DNA of 64,000 nt. It comes from Osmia lignaria lignaria. Lineage: Eukaryota > Arthropoda > Insecta > Hymenoptera > Megachilidae. Shown piece after piece: positions 28,152 through 41,996 of this stretch. The notes below the pieces were generated by a model that saw only the letters and a list, made by a program, of their open reading frames with translations, searched no databases and was not told the origin of the DNA. Where the stretch lies: assembly GCF_051020975.1 (NCBI RefSeq), contig NW_027478159.1:16446501-16510500 (forward strand), given 5' to 3'. Numbering within the stretch: position 1 is the first letter of the stretch; each line of letters opens with the position of its first letter. A program made the position numbers and the translations under genes.

Positions 28152-29439
28152 TTGCAGATTTATCTCAAGGGAAGGGGCCTGACGGACATATTTCGAGATA
28201 TTTCTTCTTCTTGTTGTTCTTCCTCTGCACAGCTAAGCTGGAAGTGGCATTTGCGGCTCGCCCTAGTGCAGAGTTATCTCAAAGAAAGGGGCCACGGTGT
28301 TTCTGTATCTCTATCATGTTGGTGCGGCTTCGGAACTTTTAAATATCTCGATATATCTCGAAAACTACGCTTCTGATCAAAAAATATCATAGAACATAAA
28401 TTGTAGGAAACTTAATTCTCTACAAAAAAGGTCTCTTAACATTTTGCCATAGCTCTCTTCGTTTCCGAGATATTTGCAGATTTATCTCAAGGGAAGGGGC
28501 CTGACGGACATATTTCGAGATATTTCTTCTTCTTGTTGTTCTTCTTCTGCACAGCTAAGCTGGAAGTGGCATTTGCAGCTCGCAATAGTGCAGAGTTATC
28601 TCAAAGAAAGGGGCCACGGTGTTTCTGTATCTCTATCATGTTGGTGCGGCTTCGGAACTTTTAAATATCTCGATATATCTCGAAAACTACGCTTCTGATC
28701 AAAAAATATCATAGAACATAAATTGTAGGAAACTTAATTCTCTACAAAAAAGGTCTCTTAACATTTTGCCATAGCTCTCTTCGTTTCCGAGATATTTGCA
28801 GATTTATCTCAAGGGAAGGGGCCTGACGGACATATTTCGAGATATTTCTTCTTCTTGTTGTTCTTCTTCTGCACAGCTAAGCTGGAAGTGGCATTTGCAG
28901 CTCGCAATAGTGCAGAGTTATCTCAAAGAAAGGGGCCACGGTGTTTCTGTATCTCTATTATGTTGGTGCGGCTTCGGAACTTTTAAATATCTTGATATAT
29001 CTCGAGAACTACGCATCTGATCAAAAAATATCATACAACATAAAAAGTAGGAAACTTAATTCTCTACAAAAAAGGTCTCTTAACATTTTGCCATAGCTCG
29101 CTTCGTTTCCGAGATATTTGCAGATTTATCTCAAGGGAAGGGGCCTGACGGACATATTTCGAGATATTTCTTCTTCTTGTTGTTCTTCTTCTGCACAACT
29201 AAGCTGGAAGTGGCATTTGCGGCTCGCACTAGTGCAGAGTTATCTCAAAGAAAGGGGCCACGGTGTTTCTGTATCTCTATTATGTTGGTGCGGCTTCGGA
29301 ACTTTTAAATATCTCGATATATCTCGAAAACTACGCTTCTGATCAAAAAATATCATAGAACATAAAAAGTAGGAAACTTAATTCTCTACAAAAAAGGTCT
29401 CTTAACATTTTGCCATAGCTCGCTTCGTTTCCGAGATAT

Positions 29440-32400
29440 TTGCAGATTTATCTCAAGGGAAGGGGCCTGACGGACATATTTCGAGATATTTCTTCTTCTT
29501 GTTGTTCTTCTTCTGCACAGCTAAGCTGGAAGTGGCATTTGCAGCTCGCAATAGTGCAGAGTTATCTCAAAGAAAGAGGCCACGGTGTTTCTGTACCTCT
29601 ATTATGTTGGTGCAGCTTCGGAACTTTTAAATATCTGGATCTATCTCGAGAACTACGCATCTGATCAAAAAATATCATAGAACATAAAAAGTAGGAAACA
29701 TAATTCTCTACAAAAAAGGTCTCTTAAGATTTTGCCATAGCTCGTTTCGTTTCCGAGATATTTGCAGATATATCTCAAGGGAAGGGGCCTGACGGACATA
29801 TTTCGAGATATTTCTTCTTCTTGTTGTTCTTCTTCTGCACAGCTAAACTGGAAGTGGCATTTCCAGCTCGCAATAGTGCAGAGGTATCTCAAAGAATGGG
29901 GCCACGGTGTTTCTGTATCTCTATTATGTTGGTGCGGCTTCGGAACTTTTAAATATCTTGATATATCTCGAGAACTACGCATCTGATCGAAAAATATCAT
30001 AGAACATAAAAAGAAGGAAACTTAATTCTCTACAAAAAAGGTCTCTTAACATTTTGCCATAGCTCGCTTCGTTTCCGAGATATTTGCAGATTTATCTCAA
30101 GGGAAGAGGACTGACGGACATATTTCGAGATATATCTTCTTCTTGTTGTTCTTCTTCTGCACAGCTAAGCTGGAAGTGGCATTTGCAGCTCGCAATAGTG
30201 CAGAGTTATCTCAAAGAAAGAGGCCACGGTGTTTCTGTACCTCTATTATGTTGGTGCAGCTTCGGAACTTTTAAATATCTTGATCTATCTCGAGAACTAC
30301 GCATCTGATCAAAAAATATCATAGAACATAAAAAGTAGGAAACATAATTCTCTACAAAAAAGGTCTCTTAAGATTTTGCCATAGCTCGTTCCGTTTCCGA
30401 GATATTTGCAGATATATCTCAAGGGAAGGGGCCTGACGGACATATTTCGAGATATTTCTTCTTCTTGTTGTTCTTCTTCTGCACAGCTAAACTGGAAGTG
30501 GCATTTCCAGCTCGCAATAGTGCAGAGGTATCTCAAAGAATGGGGCCACGGTGTTTCTGTATCTCTATTATGTTGTTGCGGCTTCGGAACTTTTAAATAT
30601 CTTGATATATCTCGAGAACTACGCATCTGATCAAAAAATATCATAGAACATAAATTGTAGGAAACATAATTCTCTACAAAAAAGGTCTCTTAACGTTTTG
30701 CCATAGCTCGCTTCGTTTCCGAGATATTTGCAGATTTATCTCAAAGGAAGGGTCCTGACGGACATATTTCGGGATATTTCTTCTTCTTGTTGTTCTTCTT
30801 CTGCACAGCTAAACTGGAAGTGGCACTTCCAGCTCGCAATAGTGCAGAGTTATCTCAAAGAAAGGGGCCACTGTGTTTCTGTACCTCTATTATGTTGGTG
30901 CAGCTTCGGAACTTTTAAATATCTTGATATATCTCGAGAACTACGCATCTGATCAAAAAATATCATAGAACATAAAAAGTAGGAAACTTAATTCTCTACA
31001 AAAAAGGTCTCTCAACATTTTGCCATAGCTCGCTTCGTTTCCGAGATATATGCAGATTTATCTCAAGGGAAGGGGCCTGACGGACATATTTCGAGATATT
31101 TCTTCTTCTTGTTGTTCTTCTTCTGCACAGCTAAACTGGAAGTGGCATTTCCAGCTCGCAATAGTGCAGAGTTATCTGAAAGAAAGGGGCCACGGTGTTT
31201 CTGTATCTCTATTATGTTGGTGCGGCTTCGGAACTTTTAAATATCTTGATATATCACGAGAACTACGCTTCTGATCAAAAAATATCATAGACCATAAATT
31301 GTAGGAAACATAATTCTCTACAAAAAAGGTCTCTTAAGATTTTGCCATAGCTCGTTTCGTTTCCGAGATATTTGCAGATATATCTCAAGGGAAGGGGCCT
31401 GACGGACATATTTCGAGATATTTCTTCTTCTTGTTGTTCTTCTTCTGCACAGCTAAACTGGAAGTGGCATTTCCAGCTCGCAATAGTGCAGAGTTATCTC
31501 AAAGAATGGGGCCACGGTGTTTCTGTATCTCTATTATGTTGGTGCGGCTTCGGAACTTTTAAATATCTTGATATATCTCGAGAACTACGCATCTGATCAA
31601 AAAATATCATAGAACATAAAAAGTAGGTAACTTAATACTCTACAAAAAAGGTCTCCTAACATTTTGCCATAGCTCGCTTCGTTTCCGAGATATTTGCAGA
31701 TTCAGCTCAAAGGAACTGGCCTGACGGACATATTTCGAGATATTTCTTCTTCTTGTTGTTCTTCCTCTGCACAGCTAAGCTGGAAGTGGCATTTGCAGCT
31801 CGCAATACTGCAGAGTTATCTCAAAGAAAGGGGCCACGGTGTTTCTGTATCTCTATTATGTTGGTGCGGCTTCGGAACTTTTAAATATCTTGATATATCT
31901 CGAGAACTACGCATCTGATCAAATAATATCATAGAACATAAAAAGCAGGAAACTTAATTCTCTACAAGTAAGGTCTCTTAACATTTTGCCATAGCTCGCT
32001 TCGTTTCCGAGATATTTGCAGATTTATCTCAAGAGAAGGGGCCTGACGGACATATTTCGAGATATTTCTTCTTCTTGTTGTTCTTCTTTTGCACAGCTAA
32101 GCTGGAAGTGGCATTTGCAGCTCGCAATAGTGCAGAGTTATCTCAAAGAAAGGGGCCACGGTGTTTCTGTATCTCTATTATGTTGGTGCGGCTTCGGAAC
32201 TTTTAAATATCTCGATATATCTCGAAAACTACGCTTCTTATCAAAAAATATCATAGAACATAAATTGCAGGAAACATAATTCTCTACAAAAAAGGTCTCT
32301 TAACGTTTTGCCATAGCTCGCTTCGTTTCCGAGATATTTGCAGATTTATCTCAAGGGAAGGGTCCTAACGGACATATTTCGAGATATTTCTTCTTCTTGT

Positions 32401-35400
32401 TGTTCTTCTTCTGCACAGCTAAACTGGAAGTGGCATTTCCAGCTCGCAATAGTGCAGAGTTATCCCGAAGAAAGGGGCCACGGTGTTTCTGAATCTGTAT
32501 TATGTTGGTGCGGCTTCGGAACTTTTAAATATCTCGATATATCTCGAAAACTGCGCTTCTGATCAAAAAATATCATAGAACATAAATTGTAGGAAACATA
32601 ATTCTCTACAAAAAAGGTCTCTCAACATTTTGCCATAGCTCGCTTCGTTTCCGAGATATTTGCAGATTTATCTCAAGGGAAGGGTCCTGACGGACATATT
32701 TCGGGATATTTCTTCTTCTTGTTGTTCTTCTTCTGCACAGCTAAACTGGAAGTGGCATTTGCAGCTCGCAATAGTGCAGAGTTATCTCAAAGAAAGGGGC
32801 CACGGTGTTTCTGTATCTCTATTATGTTGGTGCGGCTTCGGAACTTTTAAATATCTTGATATATCTCGAGAACTACGCATCTGATCAAAAAATATCATAG
32901 AACATAAAAAGTAGGAAACTTAATTCTCTACAAAAAAGGTCTCTTAACAGTTTGCCATAGCTCGCTTCGTTTCCGAGATATTTGCAGATTTATCTCAAGG
33001 GAAGAGGACTGACGGACATATTTCGAGATATTTCTTCTTCTTGTTGTTCTTCTTCTCCACAGCTAAGCTGGAAGTGGCATTTGCAGCTCGCAATAGTGCA
33101 GAGTTATCTCAAAGAAAGAGGCCACGGTGTTTCTGTACCTCTATTATGTTGGTGCAGCTTCGGAACTTTTAAATATCTGGATCTATCTCGAGAACTACGC
33201 ATCTGATCAAAAAATATCATAGAACATAAAAAGTAGGAAACATAATTCTCTACAAAAAAGGTCTCTTAAGATTTTGCCATAGCTCGTTTCGTTTCCGAGA
33301 TATTTGCAGATATATCTCAAGGGAAGGGGCCTGACGGACATATTTCGAGATATTTCTTCTTCTTGTTGTTCTTCTTCTGCACAGCTAAACTGGAAGTGGC
33401 ATTTCCAGCTCGCAATAGTGCAGAGGTATCTCAAAGAATGGGGCCACGGTGTTTCTGTATCTCTATTATGTTGGTGCGGCTTCGGAACTTTTAAATATCT
33501 TGATATATCTCGAGAACTACGCATCTGATCGAAAAATATCATAGAACATAAAAAGAAGGAAACTTAATTCTCTACAAAAAAGGTCTCTTAACATTTTGCC
33601 ATAGCTCGCTTCGTTTCCGAGATATTTGCAGATTTATCTCAAGGGAAGAGGACTGACGGACATATTTCGAGATATATCTTCTTCTTGTTGTTCTTCTTCT
33701 GCACAGCTAAGCTGGAAGTGGCATTTGCAGCTCGCAATAGTGCAGAGTTATCTCAAAGAAAGAGGCCACGGTGTTTCTGTACCTCTATTATGTTGGTGCA
33801 GCTTCGGAACTTTTAAATATCTTGATCTATCTCGAGAACTACGCATCTGATCAAAAAATATCATAGAACATAAAAAGTAGGAAACATAATTCTCTACAAA
33901 AAAGGTCTCTTAAGATTTTGCCATAGCTCGTTTCGTTTCCGAGATATTTGCAGATATATCTCAAGGGAAGGGGCCTGACGGACATATTTCGAGATATTTC
34001 TTCTTCTTGTTGTTCTTCTTCTGCACAGCTAAACTGGAAGTGGCATTTCCAGCTCGCAATAGTGCAGAGGTATCTCAAAGAATGGGGCCACGGTGTTTCT
34101 GTATCTCTATTATGTTGTTGCGGCTTCGGAACTTTTAAATATCTTGATATATCTCGAGAACTACGCATCTGATCAAAAAATATCATAGAACATAAATTGT
34201 AGGAAACATAATTCTCTACAAAAAAGGTCTCTTAACGTTTTGCCATAGCTCGCTTCGTTTCCGAGATATTTGCAGATTTATCTCAAGGGAAGGGTCCTGA
34301 CGGACATATTTCGGGATATTTCTTCTTCTTGTTGTTCTTCTTCTGCACAGCTAAACTGGAAGTGGCACTTCCAGCTCGCAATAGTGCAGAGTTATCTCAA
34401 AGAAAGGGGCCACTGTGTTTCTGTACCTCTATTATGTTGGTGCAGCTTCGGAACTTTTAAATATCTTGATATATCTCGAGAACTACGCATCTGATCAAAA
34501 AATATCATAGAACATAAAAAGTAGGAAACTTAATTCTCTACAAAAAAGGTCTCTCAACATTTTGCCATAGCTCGCTTCGTTTCCGAGATATATGCAGATT
34601 TATCTCAAGGGAAGGGGCCTGACGGACATATTTCGAGATATTTCTTCTTCTTGTTGTTCTTCTTCTGCACAGCTAAACTGGAAGTGGCATTTCCAGCTCG
34701 CAATAGTGCAGAGTTATCTGAAAGAAAGGGGCCACGGTGTTTCTGTATCTCTATTATGTTGGTGCGGCTTCGGAACTTTTAAATATCTTGATATATCTCG
34801 AGAACTACGCTTCTGATCAAAAAATATCATAGACCATAAATTGTAGGAAACATAATTCTCTACAAAAAAGGTCTCTTAAGATTTTGCCATAGCTCGTTTC
34901 GTTTCCGAGATATTTGCAGATATATCTCAAGGGAAGGGGCCTGACGGACATATTTCGAGATATTTCTTCTTCTTGTTGTTCTTCTTCTGCACAGCTAAAC
35001 TGGAAGTGGCATTTCCAGCTCGCAATAGTGCAGAGTTATCTCAAAGAATGGGGCCACGGTGTTTCTGTATCTCTATTATGTTGGTGCGGCTTCGGAACTT
35101 TTAAATATCTTGATATATCTCGAGAACTACGCATCTGATCAAAAAATATCATAGAACATAAAAAGTAGGTAACTTAATATTCTACAAAAAAGGTCTCCTA
35201 ACATTTTGCCATAGCTCGCTTCGTTTCCGAGATATTTGCAGATTCAGCTCAAAGGAACTGGCCTGACGGACATATTTCGAGATATTTCTTCTTCTTGTTG
35301 TTCTTCCTCTGCACAGCTAAGCTGGAAGTGGCATTTGCAGCTCGCAATACTGCAGAGTTATCTCAAAGAAAGGGGCCACGGTGTTTCTGTATCTCTATTA

Positions 35401-36523
35401 TGTTGGTGCGGCTTCGGAACTTTTAAATATCTTGATATATCTCGAGAACTACGCATCTGATCAAATAATATCATAGAACATAAAAAGCAGGAAACTTAAT
35501 TCTCTACAAGTAAGGTCTCTTAACATTTTGCCATAGCTCGCTTCGTTTCCGAGATATTTGCAGATTTATCTCAAGAGAAGGGGCCTGACGGACATATTTC
35601 GAGATATTTCTTCTTCTTGTTGTTCTTCTTTTGCACAGCTAAGCTGGAAGTGGCATTTGCAGCTCGCAATAGTGCAGAGTTATCTCAAAGAAAGGGGCCA
35701 CGGTGTTTCTGTATCTCTATTATGTTGGTGCGGCTTCGGAACTTTTAAATATCTCGATATATCTCGAAAACTACGCTTCTTATCAAAAAATATCATAGAA
35801 CATAAATTGCAGGAAACATAATTCTCTACAAAAAAGGTCTCTTAACGTTTTGCCATAGCTCGCTTCGTTTCCGAGATATTTGCAGATTTATCTCAAGGGA
35901 AGGGTCCTAACGGACATATTTCGAGATATTTCTTCTTCTTGTTGTTCTTCTTCTGCACAGCTAAACTGGAAGTGGCATTTCCAGCTCGCAATAGTGCAGA
36001 GTTATCCCGAAGAAAGGGGCCACGGTGTTTCTGAATCTGTATTATGTTGGTGCGGCTTCGGAACTTTTAAATATCTCGATATATCTCGAAAACTGCGCTT
36101 CTGATCAAAAAATATCATAGAACATAAATTGTAGGAAACATAATTCTCTACAAAAAAGGTCTCTCAACATTTTGCCATAGCTCGCTTCGTTTCCGAGATA
36201 TTTGCAGATTTATCTCAAGGGAAGGGTCCTGACGGACATATTTCGGGATATTTCTTCTTCTTGTTGTTCTTCTTCTGCACAGCTAAACTGGAAGTGGCAT
36301 TTGCAGCTCGCAATAGTGCAGAGTTATCTCAAAGAAAGGGGCCACGGTGTTTCTGTATCTCTATTATGTTGGTGCGGCTTCGGAACTTTTAAATATCTTG
36401 ATATATGTCGAGAACTACGCATCTGATCAAAAAATATCACAGAACATAAAAAGTAGGAAACTTAATTCTCTACAAAAAAGGTCCCTTAACATTTTGCCAT
36501 AGCTCGCTTCGTTTCCGAGATAT
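29440..36523. repeat. Satellite 11-monomer (3,542-bp) tandem duplication
   Basis: Eleven consecutive monomers at 29440-32981 are repeated directly next to themselves at 32982-36523. Private variants are copied in the same order: CTGGATCTATCTCG, TCTTAAGATTTTGCC, GTTGTTGCGGC, CACTGTGTTTC, AGGTAACTTAATA, CTACAAGTAAGG, TCTTATCAAAAAATATC and CTGAATCTGTATTATG. Only occasional differences separate the copies. This is the longest immediately adjacent duplicated block in the window and looks recent. Confidence 0.9.
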
Positions 36524-39099
36524 TTGCAGATCTATCTCAAGGGAAGGGGCCTGGCGGACATATTTCGAGATATTTCTTCTTCTTGTCGTTCTTCTTCTGC
36601 ACAGCGAAACTGGAAGTGGCATTTCCAGCTCGCAATAGTGCAGAGGTATCTCAAAGAATGGGGCCACGGTGTTTCTGTATCTCTATTATGTTGGTGCCGC
36701 TTCGGAACTTTTAAATATCTGGATATATCTCGAGAACTACGCATCTGATCAAAAAATATCATAGAACATAAATTGTAGGAAACATAATTCTCTACAAAAA
36801 AGGTCTCTTAAGATTTTGCCGTAGCTCGTTTCGTTTCCGAGATATTTGCAGATATATCTCAAGGGAAGGGGCCTGACGGACATATTTCGAGATATTTCTT
36901 CTTCTTGTTGTTCTTCTTCTGCACAGCTATGCTGGAAGTGGCATTTGCAGCTCGCAATAGTGCAGAGTTATCCCGAAGAAAGGGGCCACGGTGTTTCTGA
37001 ATCTGTATTATGTTGGTGCGGCTTCGGAACTTTTAAATATCTCGATATATCTCGAAAACTGCGCTTCTGATCAAAAAATATCATAGAACATAAATTGTAG
37101 GAAACATAATTCTCTACAAAAAAGGTCTCTCAACATTTTGCCATAGCTCGCTTCGTTTCCGAGATATTTGCAGATTTATCTCAAGGGAAGGGTCCTGACG
37201 GACATATTTCGGGATATTTCTTCTTCTTGTTGTTCTTCTTCTGCACAGCTAAACTGGAAGTGGCACTTCCAGCTCGCAATAGTGCAGAGTTATCTCAAAG
37301 AAAGGGGCCACTGTGTTTCTGTATCTCTATTATGTTGGTGCGGCTTCGGAACTTTTAAATATCTTGATATATGTCGAGAACTACGCATCTGATCAAAAAA
37401 TATCACAGAACATAAAAAGTAGGAAACTTAATTCTCTACAAAAAAGGTCCCTTAACATTTTGCCATAGCTCGCTTCGTTTCCGAGATATTTGCAGATCTA
37501 TCTCAAGGGAAGGGGCCTGGCGGACATATTTCGAGATATTTCTTCTTCTTGTCGTTCTTCTTCTGCACAGCTAAACTGGAAGTGGCATTTCCAGCTCGCA
37601 ATAGTGCAGAGGAATCTCAAAGAATGGGGCCACGGTGTTTCTGTATCTCTATTATGTTGGTGCGGCTTCGGAACTTTTAAATATCTTGATATATGTCGAG
37701 AACTACGCATCTGATCAAAAAATATCACAGAACATAAAAAGTAGGAAACTTAATTCTCTACAAAAAAGGTCTCTTAACATTTTGCCATAGCTCGCTTCGT
37801 TTCCGAGATATTTGCAGATTTATCTCAAGGGAAGAGGACTGACGGACATATTTCGAGATATTTCTTCTTCTTGTTGTTCTTCTTCTGCACAGCTAAACTG
37901 GAAGTGGCACTTCCAGCTCGCAATAGTGCAGAGTTATCCCGAAGAAAGGGGCCACGGTGTTTCTGTATCTCTATTATGTTGGTGCGGCTTCGGAACTTTT
38001 AAATATCTTGATATATCTCGAGAACTACGCATCTGATCGAAAAATATCATAGAACATAAAAAGAAGGAAACATAATTCTCTACAAAAAAGGTCTCTTAAC
38101 ATTTTGCCATAGCTCGCTTCGATTCCGAGATATTTGCAGATTTATCTCAAGGGAAGGGTCCTGACGGACATATTTCGGGATATTTCTTCTTCTTGTTGTT
38201 CTTCTTCTGCACAGCTAAACTGGAAGTGGCATTTGCAGCTCGCAATAGTGCAGAGTTATCTCAAAGAAAGGGGCCACGGTGTTTCTGTATCTCTATTATG
38301 TTGGTGCGGCTTCGGAACTTTTAAATATCTTGATATATGTCGAGAACTACGCATCTGATCAAAAAATATCACAGAACATAAAAAGTAGGAAACTTAATTC
38401 TCTACAAAAAAGGTCCCTTAACATTTTGCCATAGCTCGCTTCGTTTCCGAGATATTTGCAGATCTATCTCAAGGGAAGGGGCCTGGCGGACATATTTCGA
38501 GATATTTCTTCTTCTTGTCGTTCTTCTTCTGCACAGCTAAACTGGAAGTGGCATTTCCAGCTCGCAATAGTGCAGAGTTTTCTCAAAGAAAGGGGCCACG
38601 GTGTTTCTGTATCTCTATTATGTTGGTGCGGCTTCGGAACTTTTAAATATCTTGATATATCTCGAGAACTACGCATCTGATCAAAAAATATCATAGAACA
38701 TAAAAAGTAGGAAACATAATTCTCTACGAAAAAGGTCTCTTAAGATTTTGCCATAGCTCGTTTCGTTTCCGAGATATTTGCAGATATATCTCAAGGGAAG
38801 GGGCCTGACGGACATATTTCGAGATATTTCTTCTTCTTGTTGTTCTTCTTCTGCACAGCTAAGCTGGAAGTGGCATTTGCAGCTCGCAATAGTGCAGAGT
38901 TACCTCAAAGAAAGGGGCCACGGTGTTTCTGTATCTCTATTATGTTGGTGCCGCTTCGGAACTTTTAAATATCTGGATATATCTCGAGAACTACGCATCT
39001 GATCAAAAAATATCATAGAACATAAATTGTAGGAAACATAATTCTCTACAAAAAAGGTCTCTTAAGATTTTGCCGTAGCTCGTTTCGTTTCCGAGATAT
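36202..39099. repeat. Satellite 3-monomer (966-bp) higher-order repeat, about three copies
   Basis: A pair of marker monomers repeats every 966 bp. One has GATATATGTCGAGAAC with ATATCACAGAAC; the next has CCTGGCGGACAT with TTGTCGTTCTTC. The pairs start at 36202/36524, 37168/37490 and 38134/38456. A fourth pair at 39422/39744 follows at a four-monomer interval. The same CCTGGCGG/TTGTCG variant also turns up singly at 43607 and 46183. Confidence 0.8.
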
Positions 39100-41996
39100 T
39101 TGCAGATATATCTCAAGGGAAGGGGCCTGACGGACATATTTCGAGATATTTCTTCTTCTTGTTGTTCTTCTTCTGCACAGCTCAGCTGGAAGTGGCATTT
39201 GCAGCTCGCAATAGTGCAGAGTTATCTCAAAGAAAGGGGCCACGGTGTTTCTGTATCTCTATTATGTTGGTGCGGCTTCGGAACTTTTAAATATCTTGAT
39301 ATATGTCGAGAACTACGCATCTGATCAAAAAATATCACAGAACATAAAAAGTAGGAAACTTAATTCTCTACAAAAAAGGTCTCTTAAGATTTTGCCGTAG
39401 CTCGTTTCGTTTCCGAGATATTTGCAGATATATCTCAAGGGAAGGGGCCTGACGGACATATTTCGAGATATTTCTTCTTCTTGTTGTTCTTCTTCTGCAC
39501 AGCTAGGCTGGAAGTGGCATTTGCAGCTCGCAATAGTGCAGAGTTATCTCAAAGAAAGGGGCCACGGTGTTTCTGTATCTCTATTATGTTGGTGCGGCTT
39601 CGGAACTTTTAAATATCTTGATATATGTCGAGAACTACGCATCTGATCAAAAAATATCACAGAACATAAAAAGTAGGAAACTTAATTCTCTACAAAAAAG
39701 GTCCCTTAACATTTTGCCATAGCTCGCTCCGTTTCCGAGATATTTGCAGATCTATCTCAAGGGAAGGGGCCTGGCGGACATATTTCGAGATATTTCTTCT
39801 TCTTGTCGTTCTTCTTCTGCACAGCTAAACTGGAAGTGGCATTTCCAGCTCGCAATAGTGCAGAGTTATCTCAAAGAAAGGGGCCACGGTGTTTCTGTAT
39901 CTCTATTATGTTGGTGCGGCTTCGGAACTTTTAAATATCTTGATATATCTCGAGAACTACGCATCTGATCAAAAAATATCATAGAACATAAAAAGTAGGA
40001 AACTTAATTCTCTACAAAAAACGTCTCTTAACATTTTGCCATAGCTCGCTTCGTTTCCGAGATATTTGCAGATTTATCTCAAGGGAAGAGGACTGACGGA
40101 CATATTTCGAGATATTTCTTCTTCTTGTTGTTCTTCTTCTGCACAGCTAAGCTGGAAGTGGCATTTGCAGCTCGCAATAGTGCAGAGTTATCTCAAAGAT
40201 AAGGCCACGGTGTTTCTGTACCTCTATTATGTTGGTGCAGCTTCGGAACTTTTAAATATCTTGATCTATCTCGAGAACTACGCATCTGATCAAAAAATAT
40301 CATAGAACATAAAAAGTAGGAAACATAATTCTCTACAAAAAAGGTCTCTTAAGATTTTGCCATAGCTCGTTTCGTTTCCGAGATATTTGCAGATATATCT
40401 CAAGGGAAGGGGCCTGACGGACATATTTCGAGATATTTCTTCTTCTTGTTGTTCTTCTTCTGCACAGCTAAACTGGAAGTGGCATTTCCAGCTCGCAATA
40501 GTGCAGAGGTATCTCAAAGAGTGGGGCCACGGTGTTTCTGTATCTCTATTATGTTGGTGCGGCTTCGGAACTTTTAAATATCTTGATATATCTCGAGAAC
40601 TACGCATCTGATCAACAAATATCATAGAACATAAAAAGTAGGTAACTTAATTCTCTACAAAAAAGGTCTCTTAACATTTTGCCATAGCTCGCTTCGTTTC
40701 CGAGATATGTGCAGATTTATCGCAAGGGAAGGGGCCTGACGGACATATTTCGAGATATTTCTTCTTCTTGTTGTTCTTCTTCTGCACAGCTAAGCTGGAA
40801 GTGGCATTTGCGGCTCGCACTAGTGCAGAGTTATCTCAAAGAAAGGGGCCACGGTGTTTCTGAATCTCTATTATGTTGGTGCGGCTTCGGAACTTTTAAA
40901 TATCTCGATATATCTCGAAAACTACGCTTCTGATCAAAAAATATCATAGAACATAAATTGTAGGAAACATAATTCTCTACAAAAAACGTCTCTCAACATT
41001 TTGCCATAGCTCGCTTCGTTTCCGAGATATTTGCAGATTTATCTCAAGGGAAGGGGCCTGACGGACATATTTCGAGATATTTCTTCTTCTTGTTGTTCTT
41101 CTTCTGCACAGCTAAGCTGGAAGTGGCATTTGCAGCTCGCAATAGTGCAGAGTTACCTCAAAGAAAGGGGCCACGGTGTTTCTGTATCTCTATTATGTTG
41201 GTGCCGCTTCAGAGCGTTTAAATATCTGGATATATCTCGAGAACTACGCATCTGATCAAAAAATATCATAGAACATAAATTGTAGGAAACCTAATTCTCT
41301 ACAAAAAAGGTCTCTTAACATTTTGCCATAGCTCGTTTCGTTTCCGAGATATTTGCAGATTTATCTCAAGAGAAGGGGCCTGACGGACATATTTCGAGAT
41401 ATTTCTTCTTCTTGTTGTTCTTCTTCTGCACAGCTAAGCTGGAAGTGGCATTTGCAGCTCGCAATAGTGCAGAGTTATCTCAAAGAAAGGGGCCACGGTG
41501 TTTCTGTATCTCTATTATGTTGGTGCGGCTTCGGAACTTTTAAATATCTTGATATATCTCGAGATCTACGCATCTGATCAAAAAATATCATAGAACATAA
41601 AAAGTAGGAAACTTAATTCTCTACAAAAAAGGTCTCTTAACATTTTGCCATAGCTCGCTTCGTTTCCGAGATATTTGCAGATTTATCTCAAGGGAAGGGG
41701 CCTGACGGACATATTTCGAGATATTTCTTCTTCTTGTTGTTCTTTTTCTGCACAGCTAAGCTGGAAGTGGCATTTGCAGCTCGCAATAGTGCAGAGTTAT
41801 CTCAAAGAAAGAGGCCACAGTGTTTCTGTACCTCTATTATGTTGGTGCAGCTTCGGAACTTTTAAATATCTTGATATATCTCGAGAACTACGCATCTGAT
41901 CAAAAAATATCATAGAACATAAAAAGTAGAAAACTTAATTCTCTACAAAAAAGGTCTCTCAACATTTTGCAATAGCTCGCTTCGTTTCCGAGATAT

